Below, one piece after another: positions 44,202-54,712 of a stretch of 64,000 nt of DNA. The position numbers were made by a program, and so were the translations under genes. The DNA is from an uncultured Lachnospiraceae bacterium. GTDB taxonomy: Bacteria; Bacillota; Clostridia; Lachnospirales; Lachnospiraceae. A model generated the notes under the pieces. That model searched no databases, had not been told where the DNA came from, and was given only the letters and a program-made list of their open reading frames with translations. The stretch covers positions 78,269 through 142,268 of the forward strand of contig CANOMQ010000003.1 of the NCBI GenBank assembly GCA_947567595.1. The letters are read 5' to 3'. Within the stretch, counting starts at the first letter, position 1. Every line of letters starts with the position of its first letter.

Positions 44202-45914
44202 CTAAATCCGAAATCTCCCCATCAAGTCAACCATCGAATCAACCTGCGATTTCAACTCCTCGCCAATTGCCGCAGTCTCCTGTGATGTTGCGGAATTGTT
44301 ATCCACAAGACCAGCAATCACATTGATACCCTCCGTAATCTTATCAATGCTGCCCACTTCTGTTTTGAGGTTTGCAACGATTCCGTCAATGCGCGACGCC
44401 GTTTCCTCCGCGCCCATCTGAACATCTTCCATGCACGAAGCGGACTCCTTTGCAATCTGCATTCCCTTATCCACCGCGCTCGTCGTCTTTTCAATCAGCT
44501 CGCTCGTCTGTCCTGCTGCCTCCTGCGATGCCTCCGCAAGCTTCTTAACCTGCTCTGCCACCACGGCAAAGCCCCTGCCTGCCTCGCCTGCCCTCGCGGA
44601 CTCTATTGACGCGTTCAGGGAAAGCATTTCAATCTCATCAGCAAGCTCTGAAATCGAAGTCGTCACCAGCGTAATCTGCCTTGAACACTCATTAATCTCA
44701 TTCATCGCAGCATCAAGCTCACTCATCTTCTCGCCTGCCGCCACAAGCGTCGAGCTTGCAAGATTGGAAATCTTCACCGCTTCCTCTGCCTCTTTCTCAT
44801 TGTAACTGATGCTCTCCTGAAGCTGCGAAATCTGCATTACCATTTCAGAAACCTGACAAGCCTGTGAGGTACATGAATTTGCCAAATCCTCGGCAGCGTC
44901 CGCAAGCTGTCCGGAACCGCTGTCAATCTCGTCCGTCGCCGTTGAAATATCACCGATTGCACCCCGCATCTCATGGATAATCTTCTCCAAAGACTCCTTA
45001 ATCTGAATGTACTCGCCTACATATTCCCGCTCCACGCTGACCTTGTAATTGCCCTGTCCCATCTGTTCGAGCGCAAAGCCGATTTCCTCTATAATTCCTA
45101 CCAGCGTGCTCTTCATGGTGGTGATATCCTCCACCATCTTTCCAACCTCGCTGTCGTCCGCCTTCAAGTCAAGATTCGTATGTAAATTGCCGACCGCAAG
45201 CGCAGTCATCTGCTCTGACACCTTGACAATCGGAACCAAAAGCTCTTTGTTTGCAAATCCAACCGTCTTTGTACACTGCAAGCCCATTTTGATAAAGCTA
45301 AGCAGGAACAATACTGCACATACCGTCTGCAGGACAAGCATCGCGTTCTTTCTGCCCTTCAATCTGTCCTGCACCTCCAAAATCACCTTGTCCGTGAGGT
45401 CGCTTATGGTAGTCACCGTGCTGTTGTACGTCTCACCGAACACATAATCGGTAGCCGACAGCAAATCTCCCGCGGAAACGGAAGCCATTGCATTCTCCTC
45501 AAGAGGCACCAAACCGTTTGAGAGCGATGCAATTTCGTTCAAGGTCGCCCACTCTTGCTTTGTCAGGTTATTCTCCTCAAGTCCTGCCCATGCGACATCT
45601 CTGTTCTTGTCAACCTCAAGCTCCTGCATATACGCATCATAATACTGCTGATTGCCCGTAACAGCATACGCACGAACCGCCGATGTCAGCGCCTTAGAGC
45701 CCAGCCGGTACTGGTTCAGGTACATCGTACATTCCACCTGATGCGTTGACTCCACCGCAAAGATAACCATTGACATAAAAAACAGTCCCAAAAGCACAAT
45801 CCCGATTCCAAGTGAAATTTTTGTCTCCTTTGAAATTCTCCTAAGTCTTGCAATTTGGCTGTTTTTGCCAAGTGCCATCCCTTGCATCACTTCATTCGTA
45901 GTATCTTTTCCCAT
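44202..45914 (-). CDS. Methyl-accepting chemotaxis protein
   Basis: 570 residues from ATG 45914 with GGAGGTTGTGGG upstream. The first membrane helix is about residues 31-54 ([20 protein letters not shown]). A 4-helix-bundle-like extracellular region follows to about 200, with the second helix near 195-215. Then come a HAMP-like segment and a signalling domain with the tip [31 protein letters not shown], and a cytoplasmic end lacking a CheR-tethering pentapeptide. The sensory domain has no recognised ligand motif. No other che or flagellar genes are in the window. It has a near-consensus promoter of its own. Confidence 0.93.
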   Translation of the reverse strand: MGKDTTNEVMQGMALGKNSQIARLRRISKETKISLGIGIVLLGLFFMSMVIFAVESTHQVECTMYLNQYRLGSKALTSAVRAYAVTGNQQYYDAYMQELEVDKNRDVAWAGLEENNLTKQEWATLNEIASLSNGLVPLEENAMASVSAGDLLSATDYVFGETYNSTVTTISDLTDKVILEVQDRLKGRKNAMLVLQTVCAVLFLLSFIKMGLQCTKTVGFANKELLVPIVKVSEQMTALAVGNLHTNLDLKADDSEVGKMVEDITTMKSTLVGIIEEIGFALEQMGQGNYKVSVEREYVGEYIQIKESLEKIIHEMRGAIGDISTATDEIDSGSGQLADAAEDLANSCTSQACQVSEMVMQISQLQESISYNEKEAEEAVKISNLASSTLVAAGEKMSELDAAMNEINECSRQITLVTTSISELADEIEMLSLNASIESARAGEAGRGFAVVAEQVKKLAEASQEAAGQTSELIEKTTSAVDKGMQIAKESASCMEDVQMGAEETASRIDGIVANLKTEVGSIDKITEGINVIAGLVDNNSATSQETAAIGEELKSQVDSMVDLMGRFRI

Positions 45915-46002
45915 CCCACAACCTCCATAAGAGCTCCCATTATACACAAATTGTTTAATATTTTATGTAATCCTGAGTGATTTTTGGTAAATTTACACTA
46001 TA

Positions 46003-46031
46003 ATTATACGTTATATTGGACAATAGGTCAA
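46003..46031 (-). promoter_or_regulatory. Sigma-A promoter of the chemotaxis receptor gene
   Basis: Minus-strand TTGACC (46026-46031) and TATAAT (46003-46008) are separated by 17 bp, about 90 bp upstream of the ATG at 45914. Confidence 0.8.
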
Positions 46032-46048
46032 CAATTATTGCAAATTTC

Positions 46049-46546
46049 TCAACGAACCATTCTCCCGACCAGTCCATGCACCCTGTAAGCCGCTGCGCCA
46101 ATCGCGGTTCCCGACACCGCCCCCGCCACAATCAGCACAGGCAGATACAAAAGCGGCGCCGCACTCCCCACCATGCACACCGCCACAAAAAGCTGCCCGA
46201 TATTGTGGCTGACACCACCCGCCATACTCACGCCAATCGTCGAAACACCCTTTACCCGCTTTAACAAAAGCATCACCAAAAAGCTCAGCACACCGCCTGC
46301 CATGCTGTAAATCCACACGGACATATTGCCAAACAAAAATGACACCAGTGTCACCTTTAACACAAGCACCAAAAGCACCCACCCCGCAGGCAGGAAAGAA
46401 AGCCCCGCCACCACGACCAAATTCGAAAGCCCGAGCTTTATCCCCGGAATGCCAACGAAAACCGGAATGAGTGCCTCAATATAACTGAATATCATCGACA
46501 ATGCCGTAAGCATCGCGCAGTATGCAACCTTTTTCGCGTTCGTCAT
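46049..46546 (-). CDS. Gx transporter family (heptaprenyl-diphosphate-synthase-I-like) membrane protein
   Basis: 165 residues with about five hydrophobic helices and Gly-rich loops (VGIPGIKLGLSNLVVVAGLSF, GVSMAGGVSHNIGQLFVA). This matches the Gx transporter family (formerly annotated as heptaprenyl diphosphate synthase component I). The ATG overlaps the preceding stop (TGATG), so it is translationally coupled to the NusG_II gene. Both frequently occur together in Clostridia. The transported compound is not known; a vitamin or isoprenoid precursor role has been suggested for the family. Confidence 0.85.
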   Translation of the reverse strand: MTNAKKVAYCAMLTALSMIFSYIEALIPVFVGIPGIKLGLSNLVVVAGLSFLPAGWVLLVLVLKVTLVSFLFGNMSVWIYSMAGGVLSFLVMLLLKRVKGVSTIGVSMAGGVSHNIGQLFVAVCMVGSAAPLLYLPVLIVAGAVSGTAIGAAAYRVHGLVGRMVR

Positions 46547-46911
46547 CACCTTGCTATCCCATCTGTTTCCAAATACGCTGCCCCCTCCACCTGCACCACC
46601 AGACGGTGCGGCAGGCAGATAATACTCTCATTTGTTTTTGCAATCGGCTGATACGTCATGCAGTACTTGTCAGGACAGTCAGCCGCCTCCATATACGCGC
46701 TGCCGTCCTTTATCACAATCCGGTTGGTTCCAAACGCATTCTCCACCACAATCACCTGATTTTGTAACAGACTGTACACGCCAAACTCCTCACCGTCCAC
46801 CATCACCACAATACGCTCCCCGGCGCCCTTTCCAAACACATTCAGAAAAAACGCCAAGACTGCCGCCACAATCAGAAAAAACGCCAGCAGATACCCATCT
46901 CTTTTTTTCAT
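46546..46911 (-). CDS. NusG domain II-containing protein
   Basis: 121 residues with an N-terminal membrane anchor (LLAFFLIVAAVLAFFLNVF, about 8-26) and an extracytoplasmic NusG_II-type beta domain. The family signature is MEAADCPDKYCMTYQPI followed by IICLPHRLVVQVEG, with three conserved cysteines. Its role is unknown; NusG_II proteins occur beside Gx transporters and FMN-transfer or Rnf genes, which suggests an envelope or redox accessory function. The next gene starts at its stop codon. Confidence 0.88.
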   Translation of the reverse strand: MKKRDGYLLAFFLIVAAVLAFFLNVFGKGAGERIVVMVDGEEFGVYSLLQNQVIVVENAFGTNRIVIKDGSAYMEAADCPDKYCMTYQPIAKTNESIICLPHRLVVQVEGAAYLETDGIAR

Positions 46912-46941
46912 CGCAACCTACAAATCCCGGCATCAGCCCAT

Positions 46942-47853
46942 CTAATAGGAAATAATCTCATACCCGTCCTCCGTCACAAGCACCTGTACCTCCCACTGCG
47001 CCGAAGGCGTACCGTCCTCCGTATAGACCGTCCAGCCGTCCTCCTCGGAAATATAAATCTCCCAATTGCCCATATTAATCATCGGTTCAATCGTAAACAT
47101 CATGCCCGGCACCATCAGCATACCCGTATCCTTCGGGCACACATAGCTCACCCACGGATCCTCATGAAATTCAAATCCCACGCCATGACCGCCAATCTGA
47201 CGCACCACCGAATACCCGTTCTCCATCACAAACGCATTAATCGCCGCACCCATATCGCCAATCTTGCGCCACGGCTGCACATATTGTAACCCCACGTCAA
47301 GGCTCTGCCTTGCAACCTCCACAAGACGCTTCTTGTCCGCGGACACCTCCCCGATACAGTACATTCGCGAAGAATCCGAAAAAAATCCATTCAAAATCGT
47401 GGAAGCGTCCACATTCACAATATCCCCCTCCTTGAGCACCACGTCCTTGGAGGGAATCCCATGACACACCACATTGTTAATCGACGTACACACGCTTTTC
47501 GGAAACCCCTCGTAATTGAGCGTCGCCGCAACCGCCCCGTGCCGCTTCGTAATGTCGCACACCCAGTCGTCAATCTCCTGCGTCGTAATCCCCGCCTTGA
47601 TATGCGCCCCGATATAGTCCAAAATCTCAATGTTAATCTTCGCGCTCTCGCGGATTTTCGCAATCTGATCAGGATTTTTTAAAATCCGCCTCGGCGGCAC
47701 AAGAAACCTCCTGCGCCTGTACTCGTCAAGCCTTGCGTCAAAATCGCAATGACACTTCTTATACTTTTTCCCGCTCCCACACCAGCAATCGTCATTCCTG
47801 CCGATTTTTGCTTCCGGCTCCATTGTGAATGCGTGTTCCATTTTTCCTCTCAT
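46942..47853 (-). CDS. map: Methionine aminopeptidase with SEC-C zinc motif
   Basis: 303 residues. A SEC-C zinc motif (GRNDDCWCGSGKKYKKCHC, about 19-37) precedes the type I aminopeptidase fold. The metal ligands are in NVDASTILNGFFSDSSR (first Asp pair), the GGHGVGFEFHEDP histidine, FTIEPMI (Glu) and WEVQVLV (Glu). It removes N-terminal Met from nascent proteins. SEC-C fused to Map occurs in Clostridia and may dock at the ribosome. Two starts are possible: ATG 47853 or ATG 47841 with AGAGG nearby. Confidence 0.95.
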   Translation of the reverse strand: MRGKMEHAFTMEPEAKIGRNDDCWCGSGKKYKKCHCDFDARLDEYRRRRFLVPPRRILKNPDQIAKIRESAKINIEILDYIGAHIKAGITTQEIDDWVCDITKRHGAVAATLNYEGFPKSVCTSINNVVCHGIPSKDVVLKEGDIVNVDASTILNGFFSDSSRMYCIGEVSADKKRLVEVARQSLDVGLQYVQPWRKIGDMGAAINAFVMENGYSVVRQIGGHGVGFEFHEDPWVSYVCPKDTGMLMVPGMMFTIEPMINMGNWEIYISEEDGWTVYTEDGTPSAQWEVQVLVTEDGYEIISY

Positions 47854-47929
47854 CGTAACCTGTTATTCCTCCTCATAATCAATCGCTTTTTTTAAGAAAA
47901 TCTATTTAACAAAATGTATTCGGCAAAAT

Positions 47930-50900
47930 CTATCCGACCAAATCAAACAGACTAATCTGATTGGACTCCGGTATATCGCCAAGCAGTCCCAAATCGCTCA
48001 TCAAGTCAATCACCGTCTTTGACACCTTCGTCCTGCTGCGAAAATCGTCCTTCGACAAAAACGGCCCGTCCTTCGCCGCCTCCATCACGGCGTCCGCCGC
48101 CTTCTCACCAAGCCCCTCAATGCTGCTTAAAGACGGCATAATCTTCCCGTCCACAATCTGAAAATTCCTAGAATGCGCTCGGAAAATGTCAATCGGCATA
48201 AATTCAAATCCTCTCGCATACATCTCCTGCACAATCCGCATATCGCGCACCGCGTCCTGCTCCTTATTCGTCAGCGTATCCGACCGTTTTTTATAATCCG
48301 CCAAAATCCGCTCCAAATGCTCCCTGCCCTGACACATGATTTCATACGAAAACGCCGACGCACGGATACTGAAAAACGCGCAGTAATAGGCAAGCGGATA
48401 ATTCACCTTGCAGTACGCAATCCGCCACCCCATCATAACATACGCCGCCGCGTGCGCCTTCGGGAACATATACTGGATTTTCTCACACGACCACACATAC
48501 CAGTCCGGCACATTATGATCAAGCATGTCCTTTTTCCAAGCGTCCCAGTCCTTACACTTCTTCTTCGCGACCGTGCCCTTACGCACCGCCTCCATAATCT
48601 TAAACGACTCCTCCGAGTCAAGCCCCATGCCAATCAGATACGTCATAATATCATCACGCGTACAGATTGCCGTCGAAATCGTCGCCTTTCCCTCCTGAAT
48701 GAGCGTCTGCGCATTTCCAAGCCAAACATCTGTTCCATGTGAAAGCCCCGAAATCCTAACCAAATCAGAGAAATGCTTGGGCTGACAGTCGATAACCATC
48801 TGCATCGCAAAATCCGTTCCAAACTCCGGTATCCCAAGACAGCCAAGCTTACAGCCGCCAATATCCTCCGGCGAAATGCCAAGCGCGGACGTATTCTGAA
48901 ACAGCGACATCACGTCGGGATCGTCCAAAGGAATCTGTGTCGGATCAAGCCCCGTCAAATCCTGTAACATCCGAATCATCGTCGGATCGTCGTGCCCGAG
49001 AATATCCAGCTTAAGTAAATTGTGGTCAATCGAATGGTAGTCAAAATGCGTCGTCACCGTATCCGTCGTCATATCGTTTGCAGGGTGCTGCACCGGCGTA
49101 AACGAGTTAATCTCCTCCCCCACCGGAAGCACCACAATCCCGCCCGGGTGCTGCCCCGTCGTCCTTCTGACGCCAACGCACCCCTCGACAATGCGGTTAA
49201 TCTCACTTGTGCGCTTATGCACGCCGCGCTCCTCATAATAATTCTTCACATATCCAAACGCTGTCTTGTCCGCCAATGTACCAATCGTCCCCGCCCGAAA
49301 CGTCTGCCCGTACCCGAAAATAACCTCCGTATACTTGTGCGCCTTACTCTGATATTCACCCGAAAAGTTCAAATCAATATCCGGCTCCTTGTTTCCCTTA
49401 AAGCCCAAAAACGTCTCAAACGGAATGTCAAACCCGTCCTTTACCAGCCTCTCCCCGCACTGCGGACAGACCTTATCCGGCATGTCGCAGCCTGCCATTC
49501 CCGCAAATTTCTTCACGTCCTCCGAGGTAAAATCACTGTAATGGCATTTTTTACAATAATAATGCGGACTAAGCGGATTGACCTCCGTAATCCCCGCCAT
49601 CGTTGCCACAAAGGAGGAACCAACCGAGCCTCTTGAGCCAACCAAGTAACCGTCCTCCACCGACTTCCACACAAGCTTCTGCGCAATGATATACATTACG
49701 GCAAAACCATTGCTGATAATGGAGTTCAGCTCCCGCTCCAGCCGCGCCTCCACGATTTGGGGAAGCGGGTTCCCGTACATCTCATACGCCTTGCGGTAAC
49801 AGATGTCCCGAAGCTGCTGGTCGCTGTTCTCAATCACAGGCGGGCACTTGTCAGGGCGCACCGGAGAAATCTTGTCGCACATATCGGCAATGAGATTCGT
49901 GTTCGTTACCACAATCTCCTCCGCCTTCTCACTCCCGAGATAATACGCAAACTCGTCCAGCATTTCCTCCGTCGTGCGCAAAAATAACGGTGCCTGATTA
50001 TCCGCGTCCTTAAAGCCCTTTCCTGTCATGATAATGCGGCGGTACACCTCGTCCTGCGGATCCAGAAAATGCACGTCGCACGTCGCAACCACCGGCTTAT
50101 GGAACTGCTCGCCAAGCTTGACCACCCTCTTATTGAGCGCAATCAAGTCCTCCTCCGACGTAATATCCCGATGACGCTCCGACTCAATCATAAACCGGTT
50201 ATTGCCAATCGGCTGAATTTCCAAATAATCATAAAACTGCACAATTTGCGCAACCTGCGCGTCGCCTCTGCCATCTAAAAGCGCTTGAAACAGCTCGCCC
50301 GCCTCGCACGCGCTTCCGATAATCAGCCCCTCCCTGTGCTTCTCAATCAGGCTCTTTGGAATTAGCGGACGCTTATAAAAATAGGTCAGATGCGACTCCG
50401 AAACCAGCTTGTACAGGTTAATGCGTCCCGTCTGATTTTTTGCCAGAATGATAATATGGTACGGATGGAGCTTGCGCACCGCATTCACGCTCGCTTTCCC
50501 CATCTCATTGAGCGCCGCAAGCGTCTCCACAGTTTCCTTCTTTAACATTGTGATAAATTTAACAAAAATCTCCGCCGTACACTCCGCGTCGTCCACCGCC
50601 CTGTGATGGTTTTCCAAAGAAACGCCAAGCGTCTTTGCCACCGCGTCCAGCGTATACTTTGCCTGCCCCGTAAGCAGCGTGCGCGCAATCCCCACCGTAT
50701 CCACAGCCGTAAAGTCCGTCGCAAGCCCCTGCCGTTTTGCGTTCTCCTCAATAAAGCCCACGTCAAAGCCCGCATTGTGTGCGACCAAAACCGCGTCCCC
50801 CACAAACGAAAGAAATTCCGGCAGCACCGTCTCAATCGTATCCGCCTCCATCACCATGCCGTCATTAATCCCCGTCAGGTTCTCAATCTCAAACGGAATT

Positions 50901-52462
50901 GGTACCTCGGGATTGACAAACGTCGAAAACCGCTCCGTAATTTCGCCGCCCACGACCTTCACTGCGCCAATCTCAATAATGCGGTTTGTGACAGGCGAAA
51001 AGCCCGTCGTCTCAATATCAAACACGACATACGTTTCATCAAGCGTCTGCCCCTTGCAATTTGTCACTATCTCCTTGGAGTCGTCAACAAGATACCCCTC
51101 CACCCCATAAATAATCTTAAAGTCCTCGTCCGGTAACACACTGTGGTTTGCGTCCGTAAACGCCTGCACACAGCCGTGGTCAGTAATCGCAATCGCTTTA
51201 TGCCCCCACTTCTTCGCGCGCTTGATAATGTCCTTCACATCGGAAACGCCGTCCATATCGCTCATTTTCGTATGGCAGTGCAGCTCGACACGCTTCCTTG
51301 CGCTGTTGTCCATGCGCACCGTCGTAAAATCCGGAATTTTCGCCATGCCGACAACAGAGCCAATCGTCAGCTCCCGGTCAAACATATCATTTACCGTAAC
51401 GCCCTTGAGCCTGTAAAAGCCGCCCTTCTCCAGCCCCTTCAAAAGCTCGTCAAGCTGCTCGTTGTGCACAAACATCTTGACCTTAATCGTATCCGTAAAA
51501 TCCGTAATCTCAAAAATGACCAGCGATCTTTCATTCCTGATTTCACGCTTGTCAAGGTTGCGCACCTGTCCGCGGATAGCGACCTCGCCCATCTCGCCCC
51601 AAATGTCCTTGATTTCCATTGTCTCGTCTTCAAAATCACGCCCGAAAATAACATTCGGATTGTCAGAGCGTTTCAGCGGTCTCCTCTGCAAGCCCCCGCC
51701 GCCATTATCCGATTTGCGAAACGCCTTCCTGTTATCCGAAGCCTTATCCGAAAACGAAGCCGCCTGCGGGTTCGCCGCCTTTATGGGTGCCTGCGCTTTG
51801 GCAGCTTGCGTATCCGTATCATGAACATCAGTTCCTCTCTCGGACAAAGCGCCACCCTCCATATCCGCGCCTGCCTCCGACGCACTGATACGGCTTGTAA
51901 TATGCTCCACAATTTTGCGAATGCGCGTCTCATCGTCCTCCTTATATTTCCCCGTCTTCGCCTCCTTATAGGAAACCGAAAACCGCACGCGAAAACCGCA
52001 CCGCTCATTGAGCACCTTGTCCAAAATACCAATCAGCGTATCCTCCTTGGACTTTGCAATCACGCCGTCCTCAAGGACAAGCTCCATCGTGTTCTCATCG
52101 GGAAACGCCAAATCCGCCTGCCGAAACATCGTATAAAGCATATGCTCGCAGTCCTTTAGCTCAAGCAAAATGCTATCCTTGTAAATGTCCATCAGCTTTT
52201 CCGGCGTATACTGCCCCGACAGGAGAAACCGCTCGTATATCTTTATGACAATATGCTCCTGCGGGAAAAACTGCTTCTTAATCTCCCGCTCGACATTGTA
52301 AATATGCTCCTTCTCAATCAGGCGCTCGCTCCTTAAATAAATGCGCAGCAAGTCCTTTCGTTTCGTGGCAGTAATCCGTTCCACCACCGTCTGCCCGCAC
52401 AAATCGTGCAAAACGCCCCCAAGCGTCAAATTCGGAAATGCCTCAAAAAACTTCTTTTCCAT
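47930..52462 (-). CDS. polC: DNA polymerase III alpha subunit, Gram-positive PolC
   Basis: 1510 residues. An N-terminal domain is followed by a Ser/Ala/Asp-rich linker (about 195-265), an OB-fold (about 285-375), the split PHP domain (HCHTKMSDMDG at about 395), and an inserted DnaQ-like 3'-5' exonuclease (VVFDIETTG at about 480, later HNAGFDVGFIE and HHRAVDDAE). The polymerase core (SRGSVGSSFVATM, PDIDLNFSGEYQ) and a zinc motif (CKKCHYSDF, CPQCGERL) follow. This is the replicative polymerase of Firmicutes. It lies 17 bp after ispG in the conserved cdsA-dxr-rseP-ispG-polC order. Confidence 0.98.
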   Translation of the reverse strand: MEKKFFEAFPNLTLGGVLHDLCGQTVVERITATKRKDLLRIYLRSERLIEKEHIYNVEREIKKQFFPQEHIVIKIYERFLLSGQYTPEKLMDIYKDSILLELKDCEHMLYTMFRQADLAFPDENTMELVLEDGVIAKSKEDTLIGILDKVLNERCGFRVRFSVSYKEAKTGKYKEDDETRIRKIVEHITSRISASEAGADMEGGALSERGTDVHDTDTQAAKAQAPIKAANPQAASFSDKASDNRKAFRKSDNGGGGLQRRPLKRSDNPNVIFGRDFEDETMEIKDIWGEMGEVAIRGQVRNLDKREIRNERSLVIFEITDFTDTIKVKMFVHNEQLDELLKGLEKGGFYRLKGVTVNDMFDRELTIGSVVGMAKIPDFTTVRMDNSARKRVELHCHTKMSDMDGVSDVKDIIKRAKKWGHKAIAITDHGCVQAFTDANHSVLPDEDFKIIYGVEGYLVDDSKEIVTNCKGQTLDETYVVFDIETTGFSPVTNRIIEIGAVKVVGGEITERFSTFVNPEVPIPFEIENLTGINDGMVMEADTIETVLPEFLSFVGDAVLVAHNAGFDVGFIEENAKRQGLATDFTAVDTVGIARTLLTGQAKYTLDAVAKTLGVSLENHHRAVDDAECTAEIFVKFITMLKKETVETLAALNEMGKASVNAVRKLHPYHIIILAKNQTGRINLYKLVSESHLTYFYKRPLIPKSLIEKHREGLIIGSACEAGELFQALLDGRGDAQVAQIVQFYDYLEIQPIGNNRFMIESERHRDITSEEDLIALNKRVVKLGEQFHKPVVATCDVHFLDPQDEVYRRIIMTGKGFKDADNQAPLFLRTTEEMLDEFAYYLGSEKAEEIVVTNTNLIADMCDKISPVRPDKCPPVIENSDQQLRDICYRKAYEMYGNPLPQIVEARLERELNSIISNGFAVMYIIAQKLVWKSVEDGYLVGSRGSVGSSFVATMAGITEVNPLSPHYYCKKCHYSDFTSEDVKKFAGMAGCDMPDKVCPQCGERLVKDGFDIPFETFLGFKGNKEPDIDLNFSGEYQSKAHKYTEVIFGYGQTFRAGTIGTLADKTAFGYVKNYYEERGVHKRTSEINRIVEGCVGVRRTTGQHPGGIVVLPVGEEINSFTPVQHPANDMTTDTVTTHFDYHSIDHNLLKLDILGHDDPTMIRMLQDLTGLDPTQIPLDDPDVMSLFQNTSALGISPEDIGGCKLGCLGIPEFGTDFAMQMVIDCQPKHFSDLVRISGLSHGTDVWLGNAQTLIQEGKATISTAICTRDDIMTYLIGMGLDSEESFKIMEAVRKGTVAKKKCKDWDAWKKDMLDHNVPDWYVWSCEKIQYMFPKAHAAAYVMMGWRIAYCKVNYPLAYYCAFFSIRASAFSYEIMCQGREHLERILADYKKRSDTLTNKEQDAVRDMRIVQEMYARGFEFMPIDIFRAHSRNFQIVDGKIMPSLSSIEGLGEKAADAVMEAAKDGPFLSKDDFRSRTKVSKTVIDLMSDLGLLGDIPESNQISLFDLVG

Positions 52463-52479
52463 GCGTCCTCATCTCTATC

Positions 52480-53535
52480 TTACTTTTTCCAAGCGTCAAG
52501 CTCTTCCTTTAACGTCGCCAAAAGCGCATGCTCCGGCACCTTTTTCACAATCTCGCCCTTCTTAATCAAAAGCCCTTCGCCGATACCGCCCGCAATGCCA
52601 ATATCCGCCTCCTTCGCCTCACCCGGTCCGTTCACCGCACAGCCCATCACTGCCACCTTAATATCAAGGTCATACCCCTGAACCATTGTTTCCACCTGAT
52701 TGGCAAGCCCGATTAAATCAATGTTCGTCCTGCCGCACGTCGGACAGGATACCACCTCGATACCGCCCTTGCGAAGCCCAAGCGTGCGCAAAATCAGCTT
52801 CGCGCTCTTAATCTCCTCCACCGGATCTCCCGTAAGCGACACCCTGATGGTATCCCCAATCCCCTGATTTAAGATAATGCCAAGCCCCACAGCCGACTTG
52901 ATATTTCCGCTTGTGATTGTCCCCGCCTCCGTAATGCCCACATGCAGCGGATAATCGGTCTGCCCCGCAAGCAGCTCATGTGCCCGCACGCACATCATCA
53001 CATCAGAGGACTTGATACTGATGACCAGATTGTCATATCCCAAATCCTCAATCAGCCGCACCTTATCAAGCGCGCTCTCCACAAGCCCCTGCGCCGTCAC
53101 GCCCTGATATTTTTCGACAAGCTCTTTCTCAAGCGAACCACTGTTCACCCCGACTCGTATCGGAATACCGCGCTCCCTTGCCACACGCACAACCTCCGCC
53201 ACCTTATCCCGGCTGCCGATATTTCCGGGATTAATGCGAATTTTGTCCGCGCCGTTCTCCATCGCCGCAATCGCCATCTTATAATCAAAGTGAATATCCG
53301 CCACCAGCGGAATGGAAATTTCCTTCTTAATCTGTGCAACCGCCTTCGCCGCGTCCATATCCGGCACCGTGCAGCGGATAATCTCGCACCCCGCTGCCTC
53401 AAGACGATGAATTTGTTCCACCGTCGCCGCCACGTCATTTGTCTTTGTGTTGGTCATCGACTGGATTAAAACCGGGTTGCCCCCGCCGATTACCTGCATT
53501 CCTATCCGAATTACTTTTGTATGCTCCCGAACCAT
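52480..53535 (-). CDS. ispG: (E)-4-hydroxy-3-methylbut-2-enyl-diphosphate synthase IspG
   Basis: 351 residues from ATG 53535 with GGAGGAAAAA upstream; a TTG four codons earlier is rejected for that reason. The N-terminal TIM barrel (QSMTNTKTNDVAATV, PLVADIHFDYKMA, INPGNIG) and the C-terminal Fe-S domain (VVSCPTCGRTNID and VAVMGCAVNGPGEA, three cysteines) are complete. It converts MEcPP to HMBPP with ferredoxin or flavodoxin as reductant. It lies between rseP and polC. Confidence 0.97.
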   Translation of the reverse strand: MVREHTKVIRIGMQVIGGGNPVLIQSMTNTKTNDVAATVEQIHRLEAAGCEIIRCTVPDMDAAKAVAQIKKEISIPLVADIHFDYKMAIAAMENGADKIRINPGNIGSRDKVAEVVRVARERGIPIRVGVNSGSLEKELVEKYQGVTAQGLVESALDKVRLIEDLGYDNLVISIKSSDVMMCVRAHELLAGQTDYPLHVGITEAGTITSGNIKSAVGLGIILNQGIGDTIRVSLTGDPVEEIKSAKLILRTLGLRKGGIEVVSCPTCGRTNIDLIGLANQVETMVQGYDLDIKVAVMGCAVNGPGEAKEADIGIAGGIGEGLLIKKGEIVKKVPEHALLATLKEELDAWKK

Positions 53536-53567
53536 TTTTTCCTCCAATATGCCATCATTTCAAACCA

Positions 53568-54665
53568 TTACTTTGCAAAAATACGCGCAATATCATTGTA
53601 AAGCACAAACACCATCAGCATCATCAACAACACAAATCCCACGAAGTGCACAACGCCCTCCTTCTCCGGCGGCACCGGCTTTCCGCGCACCACCTCCACA
53701 AGCATGAATAACAGCCTCCCGCCGTCAAGCGCAGGCAGCGGAAGCAAATTCATCACGCCAAGGTTCACGCTCAAAAGCACGGCAAAATTAATCATCGTAA
53801 GCACCACCGACGAAATGCCGTAGGGCTTTACTGTGTCAATCGTCTCGTCAATCGTCACCGCAATTCCCACAGGTCCCGACAAATCATTTGCCGAAAGCTT
53901 CCCCTGTACAAGCATAATCAGGCTCTTTACCGTTGCCTTGAGCCAGTAACGCACCTCAAGCGCGCTGTACTTAATCAGGTCAAATCCTTTACACTCAATG
54001 GTCTCACCGATGGTAAACCCGATATAATACCGATTGTCCTCCTCGCTGAATTTCGGCAGAATGGTCGCCGTCTTCTTCTCATTGCCGCGCTCATACGCAA
54101 TCTCCATCGGCTCGCCCTTGTTCATCGCCGAGGCAATCGTCACCTCGCCCTGCAAAAAAACACGCTCGCCGTCCACATGCGTAATCACGTCCCCCGGCAA
54201 AAGCCCCGCCTCCTGCGCAGGATACCCCTCCGTAATCGAATGCACGACCGGAAGGATTTCACCGGAAAAACCGACCACAATCAGCGAAAGCAGAAACGCG
54301 AGAATAATATTAAAAAACGGTCCGGCAAACACCGTCGCAATCCTTGCCCACACATTGACCTCGTTAAACGCCTTCCCATACGCCTCGTCCTTTGCAGGCT
54401 CCACAGCCTGTTTCTGCGCGTCCTCCTCCTTCTTGTTCTCATAAACGCCGTCCTCGCCCTCAAACATACACGCCCCGCCAATCGGCAGAAGCTTTAGGAC
54501 ATAGCGCGTCCCGCCCTTTGTAAACTTCACAATCGAAGGTCCCATGCCAATCGCAAACTCCAGCACGCGAATGCCGTTTAATTTCGCAATCAGGAAATGC
54601 CCCAGCTCATGTGAAATCACCACGACGCCAAATACAAGTATAAATACAATTATTGTCACTACCAT
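53568..54665 (-). CDS. rseP: Site-2 intramembrane metalloprotease RseP/RasP
   Basis: 365 residues of the M50 family. The zinc site HELGH (about 19-23) lies in the first helix, with the second ligand in LPALDGGRL near the third. One PDZ domain lies between (GYPAQEAGLLPGDVITHVDG). An acidic Glu/Lys stretch (about 75-95) replaces the usual short loop. It cleaves anti-sigma factors and signal-peptide remnants in the membrane. It sits between dxr and ispG in the conserved Firmicute order. Confidence 0.95.
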   Translation of the reverse strand: MVVTIIVFILVFGVVVISHELGHFLIAKLNGIRVLEFAIGMGPSIVKFTKGGTRYVLKLLPIGGACMFEGEDGVYENKKEEDAQKQAVEPAKDEAYGKAFNEVNVWARIATVFAGPFFNIILAFLLSLIVVGFSGEILPVVHSITEGYPAQEAGLLPGDVITHVDGERVFLQGEVTIASAMNKGEPMEIAYERGNEKKTATILPKFSEEDNRYYIGFTIGETIECKGFDLIKYSALEVRYWLKATVKSLIMLVQGKLSANDLSGPVGIAVTIDETIDTVKPYGISSVVLTMINFAVLLSVNLGVMNLLPLPALDGGRLLFMLVEVVRGKPVPPEKEGVVHFVGFVLLMMLMVFVLYNDIARIFAK

Positions 54666-54712
54666 GCTTTCTTTTCTACCTTTCCGTCATACCGCTTATG
54701 TCTTTTTGGCAC

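Noticed and set aside
51143-52159. Long plus-strand frames opposite polC (338 codons here, 204 codons at 49022-49636)
   Set aside because: They are antisense shadows of polC with Arg/His/Leu-rich composition and no family motifs or ribosome sites.
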